A DNA stretch of 64,000 bases, taken from assembly GCA_943788695.1 (NCBI GenBank), contig CALSRG010000002.1, positions 186,001-250,000 on the forward strand. The letters run 5' to 3'. The position numbers and the translations under genes were made by a program. The notes beneath the pieces were generated by a model. It worked only from the letters and a program-made list of their open reading frames with translations, made no database searches and was not told where the DNA came from. Shown here piece after piece: positions 29,252 through 36,363 of this stretch. Source of the DNA: an uncultured Flavobacteriaceae bacterium. GTDB taxonomy: Bacteria; Bacteroidota; Bacteroidia; Flavobacteriales; Flavobacteriaceae. Numbering within the stretch: position 1 is the first letter of the stretch; each line of letters begins with the position of its first letter.

Positions 29252-30700
29252 TTAAAATTGAAAGTAGATAAATGGAATTATTTCTGAATTAGATATCTGA
29301 ACGCTAATCCAGCAAATAAAGGCGACATAAAAAGATTTTAATAAAAGAGGCGATTTGGTTATCATTGAGAGGTAAATTGACTCAATTTTTTTTGATTTTA
29401 AGTGGAGTATAAAACCAAAAATAATGAGCAAAAGAATCCAATAATATGAAACTATAATTTCATTAATCATATGATAATCAAATTGATAAAAGATCTGTGA
29501 AATTACAACTTTAGCTTTATTAAAACTTTCAGCCCTAAAAAATATCCAACAGAACGAAACAAAATTAAATGTCCAGAACATCCGAAAGGCATTTGTAATG
29601 GCATTTTTAGGTAAAAGATAAGAATGGGTTAATTTTTCAAACACAAGAACGAGGCCATGCAAACCACCCCAAAGAACAAATTTCCAGTTTGCACCATGCC
29701 ATAGTCCTCCCAAAAGCATTGTTATCAATAGATTAATACAAGTTCTCACTAAACCATTTCTGTTTCCACCAAGAGAAATATATAGATAGTCTTTAAGCCA
29801 GCTCGACAGCGAGATATGCCATCTTCGCCAAAATTCTGTTATGCTTTTAGATTTGTACGGGTAATTGAAGTTCTCTGGCAACTTAAATCCTAAAAGTAAG
29901 GCTATTCCTATTGCCATGTCTGAATAGCCAGAAAAGTCACAATAGATTTGTAATGAATAACCATAAACTGCAAGTAGATTTTCAACGCCTGAGAACAAAG
30001 AAGGATTTTCGAAAATACGGTCCACAAAATGACTGCTGATATAATCAGAAACGATAGCTTTTTTAAATAATCCATTCGAAATAAAGAAAACGGCTTTTCC
30101 GAAATCAATTTTAGAAACTTTGAGTTTTACCCTGAGTTGAGGCAAGAAATCTATGGCTCGAACAATTGGACCAGCAACTAATTGAGGGAAAAAGGTAACA
30201 AAAAAGGCGAAATTTAAAATATTTTTTTCCGGTTTTAAGTTACCGCGATAAATATCTATTGAATAACTTAAGGTTTGAAATGTATAGAACGAAATTCCAA
30301 TTGGAAGAAAAACATTAATTGTATGTATGTTTGTCCCCAATGCGTTTAAGGTATCTACAATAAAATTAGCGTACTTAAAATAGGCTAAAATGCCCAAATT
30401 TGAAGCCAAACTAAGAATCAAAAAGGCTAGCCTCTGTACTTTAGTTTTTGAGTTGTAAATACAAAAGCCTAGAACATAATCTATTATTATGGATGCTAAT
30501 AGAATGAAGAAGTAAAAGCCACTGCACTTGAAATAGAAAAAGACAGAAAAAAACAAAGTCCACAAATTTCTCAATAAGAATTGCTTTCTGAAGAGTAAAA
30601 ACAGAACTATAAAAAATATAAAAAAATACAAAAACTGTGCGCTATTAAATAACAGCGGTTCATCAGAGGTATAGTTAAAATATGATAAAAAATCAATCAT
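29252..30700 (-). CDS. MBOAT family O-acyltransferase (AlgI-like)
   Basis: The 482-residue membrane protein has about ten transmembrane segments. The MBOAT signature is present: WRRWHISLSSWLKDYLYI with the first conserved histidine, and GGLWHGANWKFVLWG with the proposed catalytic histidine (about residue 325-330). AlgI-like proteins move acetyl groups across the inner membrane for O-acetylation of polysaccharides or peptidoglycan. ATG 30700 overlaps the stop of the upstream SGNH gene; an ATG at 30715 is possible but adds only MTTTA. The gene ends a four-gene unit with two SGNH hydrolases, which in alginate, cellulose and peptidoglycan acetylation systems do the final transfer. Confidence 0.92.
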   Translation of the reverse strand: MIDFLSYFNYTSDEPLLFNSAQFLYFFIFFIVLFLLFRKQFLLRNLWTLFFSVFFYFKCSGFYFFILLASIIIDYVLGFCIYNSKTKVQRLAFLILSLASNLGILAYFKYANFIVDTLNALGTNIHTINVFLPIGISFYTFQTLSYSIDIYRGNLKPEKNILNFAFFVTFFPQLVAGPIVRAIDFLPQLRVKLKVSKIDFGKAVFFISNGLFKKAIVSDYISSHFVDRIFENPSLFSGVENLLAVYGYSLQIYCDFSGYSDMAIGIALLLGFKLPENFNYPYKSKSITEFWRRWHISLSSWLKDYLYISLGGNRNGLVRTCINLLITMLLGGLWHGANWKFVLWGGLHGLVLVFEKLTHSYLLPKNAITNAFRMFWTFNFVSFCWIFFRAESFNKAKVVISQIFYQFDYHMINEIIVSYYWILLLIIFGFILHLKSKKIESIYLSMITKSPLLLKSFYVAFICWISVQISNSEIIPFIYFQF

Positions 30701-32111
30701 CGCTGTAGTTGTCATAAGCCTCTAAGAGTGCAGATGCGAGCAGAAATCCTTGCAATTTATAACCTTTTGCCGTTAAATGAATCCCGTCAGATTGGGCGAG
30801 TTCCAATTGTTGAAGTTGTGACATCGCGCCTTGTCCTCCAAACAAGTCATAGAAGTTAATGCACGCTAGGTCATGTATACTGATATAATTTAATATCTGA
30901 TTTGATAAATTAAAGGCCAATGCCGATTTTCGTTTATAATCCAATGGTGTAGTCAATAAGACAGAAAATTGCCTTTGAGTAGACTGATATAACTTATCGA
31001 TAAACAGGCCTATATCTTCCTCAATATAAGACTTATTGTCCGAGACTTCATTGGTGCCTAACGATAAAATAATTAAATCAGGATTCAAATGATGGAGTTG
31101 TTTAAAAAACAATTCTGATGTGTAATAATCTTCATATGTCGCACCATTAACTCCTATCATGTGGTATAATAAACCAGGAGCGTTCATTTTTTCAAGTGAT
31201 ATACCATTTATTTGTAATGAACGAGTTTTTAAACGCGATAAATTTTTGATAAACATATATTCCTTTAGGCTGTCCAGTATGAATTCAGAATGATAATCAA
31301 AATCGGTTCGACTGTTGACCATACTTGTAAACTCCAAGCCGTTGACAGGTTCGGAATAACGTTCTTTTTTTAAAACAATTAAAATTTGATTCTCATAAAT
31401 AAAATTGCTTTGAAGTCCATTGAGCTTTTTAAGCTCCGAAACGGAAGTGTCAAACTCTTCTGCTATTTTACCTAAATAATCGCCACGTTTAACCTTGTAG
31501 TTGAATTGAGTCATGTCGTGTACAGACTCTTCTAAAACTTCCCTATTGTTATGATGAGTAATGTCATAACTGAAATCTGAAGCGGGAAAAGGATGAAAAA
31601 CAGTAACTTTATCGAAAGAGTAATCCAAGGAATCTTTGGGATTGACCGATAATTTCAAGATTGCAGAATCGTCAGTGGTGTATATAGAATAGCCTTTAAT
31701 CCCAATATCGAATTCATTTTGAGATTGAGAAATCTTATACGCGTTCCACTCTGAGTTACTGAATGAATAAGAATCTGGAGGCGAGTTTGTTTTAGCAACC
31801 TTGTAAGGGAATACCAAACCTTGACCTGAATTCCCAAACCTAAGCTGAAGTCGTTTTCGAGTTTCATTAGAGCCAAAACCTGCTTGAAGGTGGGAATCAC
31901 CAATATGAAGAATAGAGACCTTATCTATGAGATTTCTATCAAGGGAGTCGAGTTTCTTAAAAAAAACATCTAACCCGTGGTCGTTTAAAATAGTTAAGCT
32001 ATTCTCACCGATATCAAATTTATTATCAAACGGTGTTGAATAATTTTGTGCGACGATGTCACCCGAAATCAAAATGAAGTATAACAAGACAATATGGATC
32101 CTATTCATCAT
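30693..32111 (-). CDS. SGNH/GDSL hydrolase with an internal LysM domain
   Basis: The 472-residue protein has a signal peptide (about 1-22) and a split SGNH fold. Block I is LHIGDSHLQAGF (about 69-80), block III is ILSLGTNEVS and block V is SDGIHLTAKGY near the C-terminus, giving the Ser-Asp-His triad. Between blocks I and III is a long insertion, including a LysM domain at about 200-250 (YKVKRGDYLGKIAEEF, then LKKLNGLQSNFIYENQILIV). LysM binds peptidoglycan or chitin-like glycans, so the enzyme probably acts near the cell wall. Its start overlaps the upstream SGNH gene by 11 bases and its end overlaps the MBOAT start, so translation is coupled. Confidence 0.88.
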   Translation of the reverse strand: MMNRIHIVLLYFILISGDIVAQNYSTPFDNKFDIGENSLTILNDHGLDVFFKKLDSLDRNLIDKVSILHIGDSHLQAGFGSNETRKRLQLRFGNSGQGLVFPYKVAKTNSPPDSYSFSNSEWNAYKISQSQNEFDIGIKGYSIYTTDDSAILKLSVNPKDSLDYSFDKVTVFHPFPASDFSYDITHHNNREVLEESVHDMTQFNYKVKRGDYLGKIAEEFDTSVSELKKLNGLQSNFIYENQILIVLKKERYSEPVNGLEFTSMVNSRTDFDYHSEFILDSLKEYMFIKNLSRLKTRSLQINGISLEKMNAPGLLYHMIGVNGATYEDYYTSELFFKQLHHLNPDLIILSLGTNEVSDNKSYIEEDIGLFIDKLYQSTQRQFSVLLTTPLDYKRKSALAFNLSNQILNYISIHDLACINFYDLFGGQGAMSQLQQLELAQSDGIHLTAKGYKLQGFLLASALLEAYDNYSDD

Positions 32112-33459
32112 TCTCTTTAAATTTTAAATATTCCTTATCGAGAAAGCTAAAAATCAAATTTGAAGCATTTCTTGCGCCCTTAAAGTTAAAATGAATATAA
32201 TCATCGTTAGCTAACTTTAATTCTTCCACCCATTTTACCATACTACCTTCGCCCCCCATAGCCTGATATAAATTAAAAAAAGATACCTCTGTTTGCATAG
32301 CAGCATTTTTCTGAGCTTCAATAACATAAGAAACGGAGGTACGCGTTTGCATCACACCTTGATCATTTTTTTTGCTGATATCAGGGATGCTAACCAATAA
32401 TATTGACGCTTTTGGAAATGAATGTTTAAAATGCTCAACAACTCTTATCATTCGTGCTTTGTACCAGTCATAGTTAGTGTTTTCACTCACAACGTTCAAA
32501 CCAAACTGAAGCACGATGAGGTCATAACCCAAATCATTGTTAAATTGACCTAATATATTTTGGTTGAGAGCTGTCATTGCTATTCCAGAATTACCTCTCA
32601 AGGCGAAATTGTCTACTAAAACACCCGAACTACTTTCAAACGAAATACCATAAATCGGTAATTCATCAGAGGTTCTAAAAGTTAAATCAACACCCTTTAG
32701 TGGAGTTTGGCTAAGAACAAGCGAATTGACAGCTAATTGGCCATTAAGAGAAAAAGACGTTCCATTGAAATCTAATGAATTTGATGGATTGGCTGTTTTC
32801 GATTTTCCATAAAACAATTTAGTTATTGGAAAGGTGTTGACGAATGATCGATTTGGAGCCTGAAAACTAACCGTATTATTGGAACCATTAGCTTCTGCAA
32901 TAAAATATTCACCCGAAATACCCAAAGGAAAATCGAGCTTTGAAATGTCTAGAAGACTCTCTCTGCGCCATGATGCATTATAATCGTGGATAACACTAAT
33001 TCGGAACTTATTTGTCAACGAAACTATTGGTATAAAACCAACGCCGCGACCTCCATATTGTTTTTGATAAGCCTCTCTCAACGTCATACTCATGAGATCC
33101 CCTTCTATCATGGAATCACCATAATATGCGATTCGACAAGTCCCTTTATTTAACTTTTCGACATCGTATAAGGCGTTAAAAAAATCGATTAACCCCTTTT
33201 GACCCCCATCATAATTTATAATTCTATTAATACTATCCGAAGTAATCTTTTTCTGTCTCAAATCTGTTAAAGACTTTTTGGTATTAATTAATTGATTGTG
33301 CTCATACCTTGCCTGCGATCGTTTAAGAGAATCTTTAACAATTGGAAAAATATTTATTTGTTTGAAATGAGATTGCAGAAACTTACTTTGCTCATAAGTA
33401 TAGGCATAAAAACATAGAAAAAACAGCGTAAAAATAACAAAATACAAACCCGCGAACAT
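32101..33459 (-). CDS. SGNH/GDSL hydrolase, membrane-anchored
   Basis: The 452-residue protein has one N-terminal membrane segment (about 2-20) and SGNH blocks: IAYYGDSMIEGDLM (catalytic serine, about 113), LIVLQFGLNVVS (block III) and DDYIHFNFKGA (block V with Asp and His). An insertion of about 150 residues between the first two blocks looks beta-rich and may be a carbohydrate-binding domain, as in acetyltransferases of the PatB/AlgX type. The annotated start is ATG 33459. The frame continues upstream in plausible coding sequence (KQISRPIKGVHSKQF) to a CTG at 33516; see findings. It is downstream of the lipoprotein gene and cotranscribed with it. Confidence 0.85.
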   Translation of the reverse strand: MFAGLYFVIFTLFFLCFYAYTYEQSKFLQSHFKQINIFPIVKDSLKRSQARYEHNQLINTKKSLTDLRQKKITSDSINRIINYDGGQKGLIDFFNALYDVEKLNKGTCRIAYYGDSMIEGDLMSMTLREAYQKQYGGRGVGFIPIVSLTNKFRISVIHDYNASWRRESLLDISKLDFPLGISGEYFIAEANGSNNTVSFQAPNRSFVNTFPITKLFYGKSKTANPSNSLDFNGTSFSLNGQLAVNSLVLSQTPLKGVDLTFRTSDELPIYGISFESSSGVLVDNFALRGNSGIAMTALNQNILGQFNNDLGYDLIVLQFGLNVVSENTNYDWYKARMIRVVEHFKHSFPKASILLVSIPDISKKNDQGVMQTRTSVSYVIEAQKNAAMQTEVSFFNLYQAMGGEGSMVKWVEELKLANDDYIHFNFKGARNASNLIFSFLDKEYLKFKENDE

Positions 33460-33505
33460 GAATTGTTTAGAATGTACACCTTTGATTGGTCTTGATATTT
33501 GCTTA

Positions 33506-34117
33506 TTAGTTTTCAGGGCGTCTCAACTTTAATTCAGTCTGATAAATCAAACTGTCTAATTCATTTACATTAAGCAAATTAAATTCATCAGGTAAACGAA
33601 AACCAAACTCCCGTTTAAGATCATATAATCGATAAATTTTAGAGCGTTTTATATTTTTTTTAAAATAGTAATATTCATTAGAAGCCCATGGTTCTAAAAC
33701 ATCGTAATCCCACGTTTTTGGTATAAAAAAATCATCACGAGTTTCAAAATTTACATTTTGATATAAATCACCATTAATTTCATAATTTTGTCTTTTTAGA
33801 GTTGAAACCCCTAAATTTGATAAAAATTCATCTAAAAAAATAACATAAGTGCTATGAAATGGATTTATCATAGCGTCTGAGTTAACAATAATCTGTTCAG
33901 AAGACAGCAAACTATCATTAGGTAAAAAAGTATTAATCGCATAGTTTCCCGACGACAGTTTAATCTGCTTAACTCCTAGGGCATAAACAAGATAGGTTGT
34001 ATCGTTTAAGTGAACCTCAATATCTTTGTCACTGGGATTGTCTATTATTAAATCATATGAATTGGAACTGCAGGCATATGTTAAAAATACAATATTTATA
34101 ATGAAGTGTCGAAACAT
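33506..34117 (-). CDS. Lipoprotein of unknown function in the O-acylation cassette
   Basis: The 203-residue protein has a lipoprotein signal (FLTYACSSNS; cysteine about 16). Residues about 20-100 look like one small beta-sandwich (LIIDNPSDKDIEVHLNDT, LSSGNYAINTFLPN), and the C-terminal half is rich in Tyr, Phe and charged residues. I recognise no family. Its position as first gene of the MBOAT-SGNH-SGNH unit suggests an accessory surface role, but that is only context. Confidence 0.65.
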   Translation of the reverse strand: MFRHFIINIVFLTYACSSNSYDLIIDNPSDKDIEVHLNDTTYLVYALGVKQIKLSSGNYAINTFLPNDSLLSSEQIIVNSDAMINPFHSTYVIFLDEFLSNLGVSTLKRQNYEINGDLYQNVNFETRDDFFIPKTWDYDVLEPWASNEYYYFKKNIKRSKIYRLYDLKREFGFRLPDEFNLLNVNELDSLIYQTELKLRRPEN

Positions 34118-34192
34118 TCTAGTTCAGCTAATTTCAGTTAACTTTTATTTTGCTCTTCTCTTACTGTTATGAAGAAGATATGTCAAAGATCT

Positions 34193-34220
34193 AAAAAAAG
34201 GGCGTATAAAGCCCCCTTTT
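34193..34220 (-). terminator. Short rho-independent terminator
   Basis: On the minus strand the order is GGGC, a 7-base loop, GCCC and then seven T. It lies 26 bases after the end of the decayed lipoprotein gene and before the lipoprotein gene at 33506-34117, so it would separate the two. Confidence 0.5.
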
Positions 34221-34245
34221 AATAAACTCAAATTTTTAAAGAATT

Positions 34246-34616
34246 TTAATTTCTGGAGCCTGTAAATGTTCCTGTTTCATCGCTGTCATCATAAACTTTG
34301 CCGTTTGAAATATTATTACCATTGATATCAGCTTCGAAAATATAGTTAACTTCGCTATCATATGTTGATGCCTTAAAATAATCAACATCTATATAGCCAT
34401 CAAATTCCATTGATCCATAAATATTTGAAGCAAACTGCCTGAATATTCAAAATAACCAGAACCACCATCTTCATAATCTGCCACAAGGTTCCAAGTTTCT
34501 TGATCACCAGTAATTGTATATGTTCCTGATCAAGAATCTTCCGAATTGTTATTATCATCCCCTCCACTGCAAGCAAAAAGGATAAATACAAAAGTTAATC
34601 AAAGTAAATTTTTCAT
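34246..34616 (-). pseudogene. Decayed small lipoprotein gene (two in-frame stops and a frameshift)
   Basis: Starting with ATG at 34616 the frame reads MKNLL-stop-LTFVFILFACSGG...NSEDS-stop-SGTYTITGDQETWNLV, then shifts by one base near 34432-34440 into SNIYGSMEFDGYIDVDYF and ends with GTFTGSRN and TAA at 34246-34248. Together this is a complete small lipoprotein: lipobox FACS, an acidic Asn/Asp linker and a beta-rich body. Both stops are TGA at places where tryptophan (TGG) would suit. Two stops plus a frameshift in 371 bases point to a dead gene. It has the same general plan as the lipoprotein at 28041-28484. Confidence 0.72.
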
Positions 34617-34743
34617 AAGATTAATTTTATTTTTTAAATAAAAATTTTGCATCAAAAAAAACTCTGAAAATCAGAAAATTATTTACATAAGTAATAGAAT
34701 TACTTTATCAATTTGGCACTCCGTGCTGAAAATAGTCCAAACA

Positions 34744-34774
34744 AAAAAACGCTCAAGCAAGCTTGGCGTTTTTT
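34744..34774 (-). terminator. Strong hairpin terminator
   Basis: AAAAAACGC (34744-34752) pairs with GCGTTTTTT (34766-34774), and inside it CAAGC pairs with GCTTG around a two-base loop. Both strands end in a T-run, so it can stop transcription in both directions. It follows the lipoprotein gene at 34851-35654 and the tRNA-Arg fragment. Confidence 0.8.
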
Positions 34775-34789
34775 CTTATTATAATATTA

Positions 34790-34842
34790 ATTCGTGATCG
34801 CGATAGGATTCGAACCTAGGATCGCCTGCTTAGAAGTCAGGT
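34790..34842 (-). repeat. Duplicate of the 3' half of tRNA-Arg (attachment-site-like)
   Basis: Bases 34790-34818 are identical over 29 bases to 35895-35923, the 3' end of the intact tRNA-Arg plus 5 flanking bases. Similarity continues with a few mismatches through the anticodon loop (TAGAAG) to about 34842, where it ends; the D-arm and 5' acceptor strand are missing. This is the kind of tRNA 3' fragment left at the far end of an element that inserted into a tRNA gene. It cannot be a working tRNA. Confidence 0.8.
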
Positions 34843-34850
34843 AATAGTTA

Positions 34851-35654
34851 TTAATTACTGAATGATGAGTAATCAGTGTTAGGGAATATAGGAATTAATC
34901 CGTTTTGTCCCCCAACACAAAGTGCCATTACTTTTTGTGCCATATTGCTATCATCGCCGTTAAATCTCCAGTCAAGATATTTTTGATAATGCTCATATGA
35001 CACCCAATCTCCGTAGACGTAATACGTATAGGTTTCATCATTAAAAAAAGCCTCAAGGGATAGACATCCATCATAAGCTCTTGTGGCTTGTAAACCATTT
35101 GGAGTATTAAGAAGATCTATCATCGCTTGCTTTTCCCCCGGTAAAACTTTAAGTGTTACTAAAACAGGGTTTTTAGGTCCAACAGCTTGCATCATGCCCC
35201 CATAATCAAAAAAGTCACCTTGGGCTAAGATTTTTCCATCAGCATCAAAATTAAAATACCAATAACCATTTAGGTTAAGTTCTTTGCCAGTGATTGAATT
35301 TTTTCCTGTCCAAGTACCATAGGTCCTTACACTTCCGTCAGGTTTGAGAGTTAGCGTATCAACCCCAGGAAGCCAAGCTTGAGCATTATATTTGATATTC
35401 TCAAAATTATCTTGATATCCTTTTAAAATAGATGCATATGCATCATACCCTAGGGGTTCAGAAGATCCATACATTGGTGTGTAAAGTTTGATATCTTTAC
35501 TAATTAAAGCAAGTTGCTCGTCTATTTTTTCTTCCTCATGCAGTGCAAATAATTTTTGAGCTGTTGCGAGGTTATTTTCGTAGTTAGGGTTCCCTCCGCA
35601 AGACACAATAAGAAGTCCAAAAGTTACTAAAATAAATAGTTTAAAATTTTTCAT
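34851..35654 (-). CDS. Lipoprotein with SnoaL/NTF2-like and ABM-like domains
   Basis: The 267-residue protein has a lipoprotein signal (LLIVSCGGN; cysteine about 19). Residues about 28-150 look like a SnoaL/NTF2 fold (TAQKLFALHEEEKIDEQLALI, GSVRTYGTWTGKN, NGYWYFNFDADGKI), and residues about 160-250 like an antibiotic-biosynthesis monooxygenase (ABM) dimeric alpha-beta barrel (NPVLVTLKVLPGEKQAMIDLL, LSLEAFFNDE, WVSYEHYQKYLDW). Both folds are usually cytosolic and separate, so a secreted fusion is unusual. It is the only gene between the two tRNA-Arg copies. Function unknown. Confidence 0.72.
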   Translation of the reverse strand: MKNFKLFILVTFGLLIVSCGGNPNYENNLATAQKLFALHEEEKIDEQLALISKDIKLYTPMYGSSEPLGYDAYASILKGYQDNFENIKYNAQAWLPGVDTLTLKPDGSVRTYGTWTGKNSITGKELNLNGYWYFNFDADGKILAQGDFFDYGGMMQAVGPKNPVLVTLKVLPGEKQAMIDLLNTPNGLQATRAYDGCLSLEAFFNDETYTYYVYGDWVSYEHYQKYLDWRFNGDDSNMAQKVMALCVGGQNGLIPIFPNTDYSSFSN

Positions 35655-35796
35655 ACATATAGAAATATTAATTTGACATGAACTAAAATTATGAAAATTT
35701 TATAATTTTTTATCTTAATAATGTAATATTTAGTGTGTTTTATTAAAATTCGATAAGAACTCCCTTAATAAATAACAAAGAACTTAGAGATAGAAA

Positions 35797-35818
35797 ATGT
35801 GCAAACTATGTGCAAACT
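35797..35818. repeat. Perfect tandem 11-bp repeat, two copies
   Basis: ATGTGCAAACT occurs twice with no gap (35797-35807 and 35808-35818), about 77 bases from the attachment-like repeat at 35895. Short direct repeats near such a site may be arm-type binding sites for an integrase; that is inference only. No integrase gene is present. Confidence 0.7.
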
Positions 35819-35868
35819 TTTGACTAAAATTAACCATTTAAGACCAAATCAGAACTGTCTTAAAACAA

Positions 35869-35897
35869 AATAACCCTCTGTATATCAAAGGGTTATT
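35869..35897 (-). terminator. Terminator after tRNA-Arg
   Basis: AATAACCCT (35869-35877) and AGGGTTATT (35889-35897) form a nine-base stem with an 11-base loop; on the minus strand the stem is followed by a TTGTTTT tract. It starts just 3 bases after the tRNA-Arg 3' end. Confidence 0.8.
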
Positions 35898-35899
35898 CG

Positions 35900-35973
35900 T
35901 GATCGCGATAGGATTCGAACCTATGACCGTCTGCTTAGAAGGCAGATGCTCTATCCAGCTGAGCTACGCGACC
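35900..35973 (-). tRNA. tRNA-Arg (anticodon TCT)
   Basis: The 74-base cloverleaf reads GGTCGCG at the 5' end pairing with CGCGATC at the 3' end (one G-U), then a D-arm GCTCAGCTGGATAGAGC, an anticodon stem-loop TCTGC-CTTCTAA-GCAGA and a T-arm with TTCGAAT. The loop gives anticodon TCT for AGA codons. CCA is not encoded. Its 3' half is repeated at 34790-34842. Confidence 0.95.
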
Positions 35974-36089
35974 AATACTTTTAATGCCACTTGATCAGCT
36001 GGTCGATCCATCTAAATTGGGATCGGCTTTAAGCTGTCCAAAACATCAAAAAAGGCGACCAAAGTACTAATGGTCTGAGTTGTAAAAAT

Positions 36090-36117
36090 AAAACCGGACA
36101 TTTTACTGTCCGGTTTT
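36090..36117 (-). terminator. Strong terminator after tRNA-Pro
   Basis: AAAACCGGACA (36090-36100), a six-base loop and TGTCCGGTTTT (36107-36117) form a perfect eleven-base stem that starts 2 bases after the tRNA-Pro 3' end. Both sides have T-rich tails. Confidence 0.88.
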
Positions 36118-36118
36118 G

Positions 36119-36193
36119 TCGGGGTGGCAGGATTCGAACCTGCGACCTCCTGCTCCCAAAGCAGGCGCGATAACCGGGCTACGCTACACCCCG
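36119..36193 (-). tRNA. tRNA-Pro (anticodon TGG)
   Basis: The 75-base cloverleaf starts CGGGGTG and ends CACCCCG plus discriminator A; the unusual C1 start is typical of bacterial tRNA-Pro. The anticodon arm CCTGC-TTTGGGA-GCAGG gives TGG, which reads CCA. CCA is not encoded. It lies 4 bases from tRNA-Ser, so both come from one transcript. Confidence 0.95.
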
Positions 36194-36197
36194 AGTG

Positions 36198-36281
36198 CGG
36201 AGAGACTGGGATTCGAACCCAGGCAACACTTACGCGTTGACAGATTAGCAATCTGCTCCATTACCACTCTGGCACCTCTCC
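36198..36281 (-). tRNA. tRNA-Ser (anticodon GCT)
   Basis: The 84-base molecule has acceptor ends GGAGAGG and TCTCTCC, a D-arm beginning TGCCAGAGTGG as in serine tRNAs, an anticodon arm with loop TTGCTAA (GCT, reading AGC/AGT), a long variable arm around AACGCGTAAGTGTT typical of class II tRNAs, and a T-arm with TTCGAAT. CCA is not encoded; the discriminator is G. Confidence 0.94.
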
Positions 36282-36363
36282 AAATTACACCCCGCAGGCT
36301 GCAATTTGCGGAGGCAAATGTAACTTTTCAATTATTGGCAAACAAGCATTTAATTGCTTTTTT

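Noticed and set aside
34246..34616. TGA read as tryptophan (genetic code change)
   Set aside because: Other genes in the window end with TGA at sensible places (for example the SGNH-LysM gene at 30693, DUF3822 at 57646 and the SixA-like tail at 63882), tryptophan elsewhere is encoded by TGG, and the same gene also has a frameshift. Decay is simpler.
36012..36251. 79-codon open frame on the - strand
   Set aside because: It reads through tRNA-Pro and part of tRNA-Ser, so it is not a gene.
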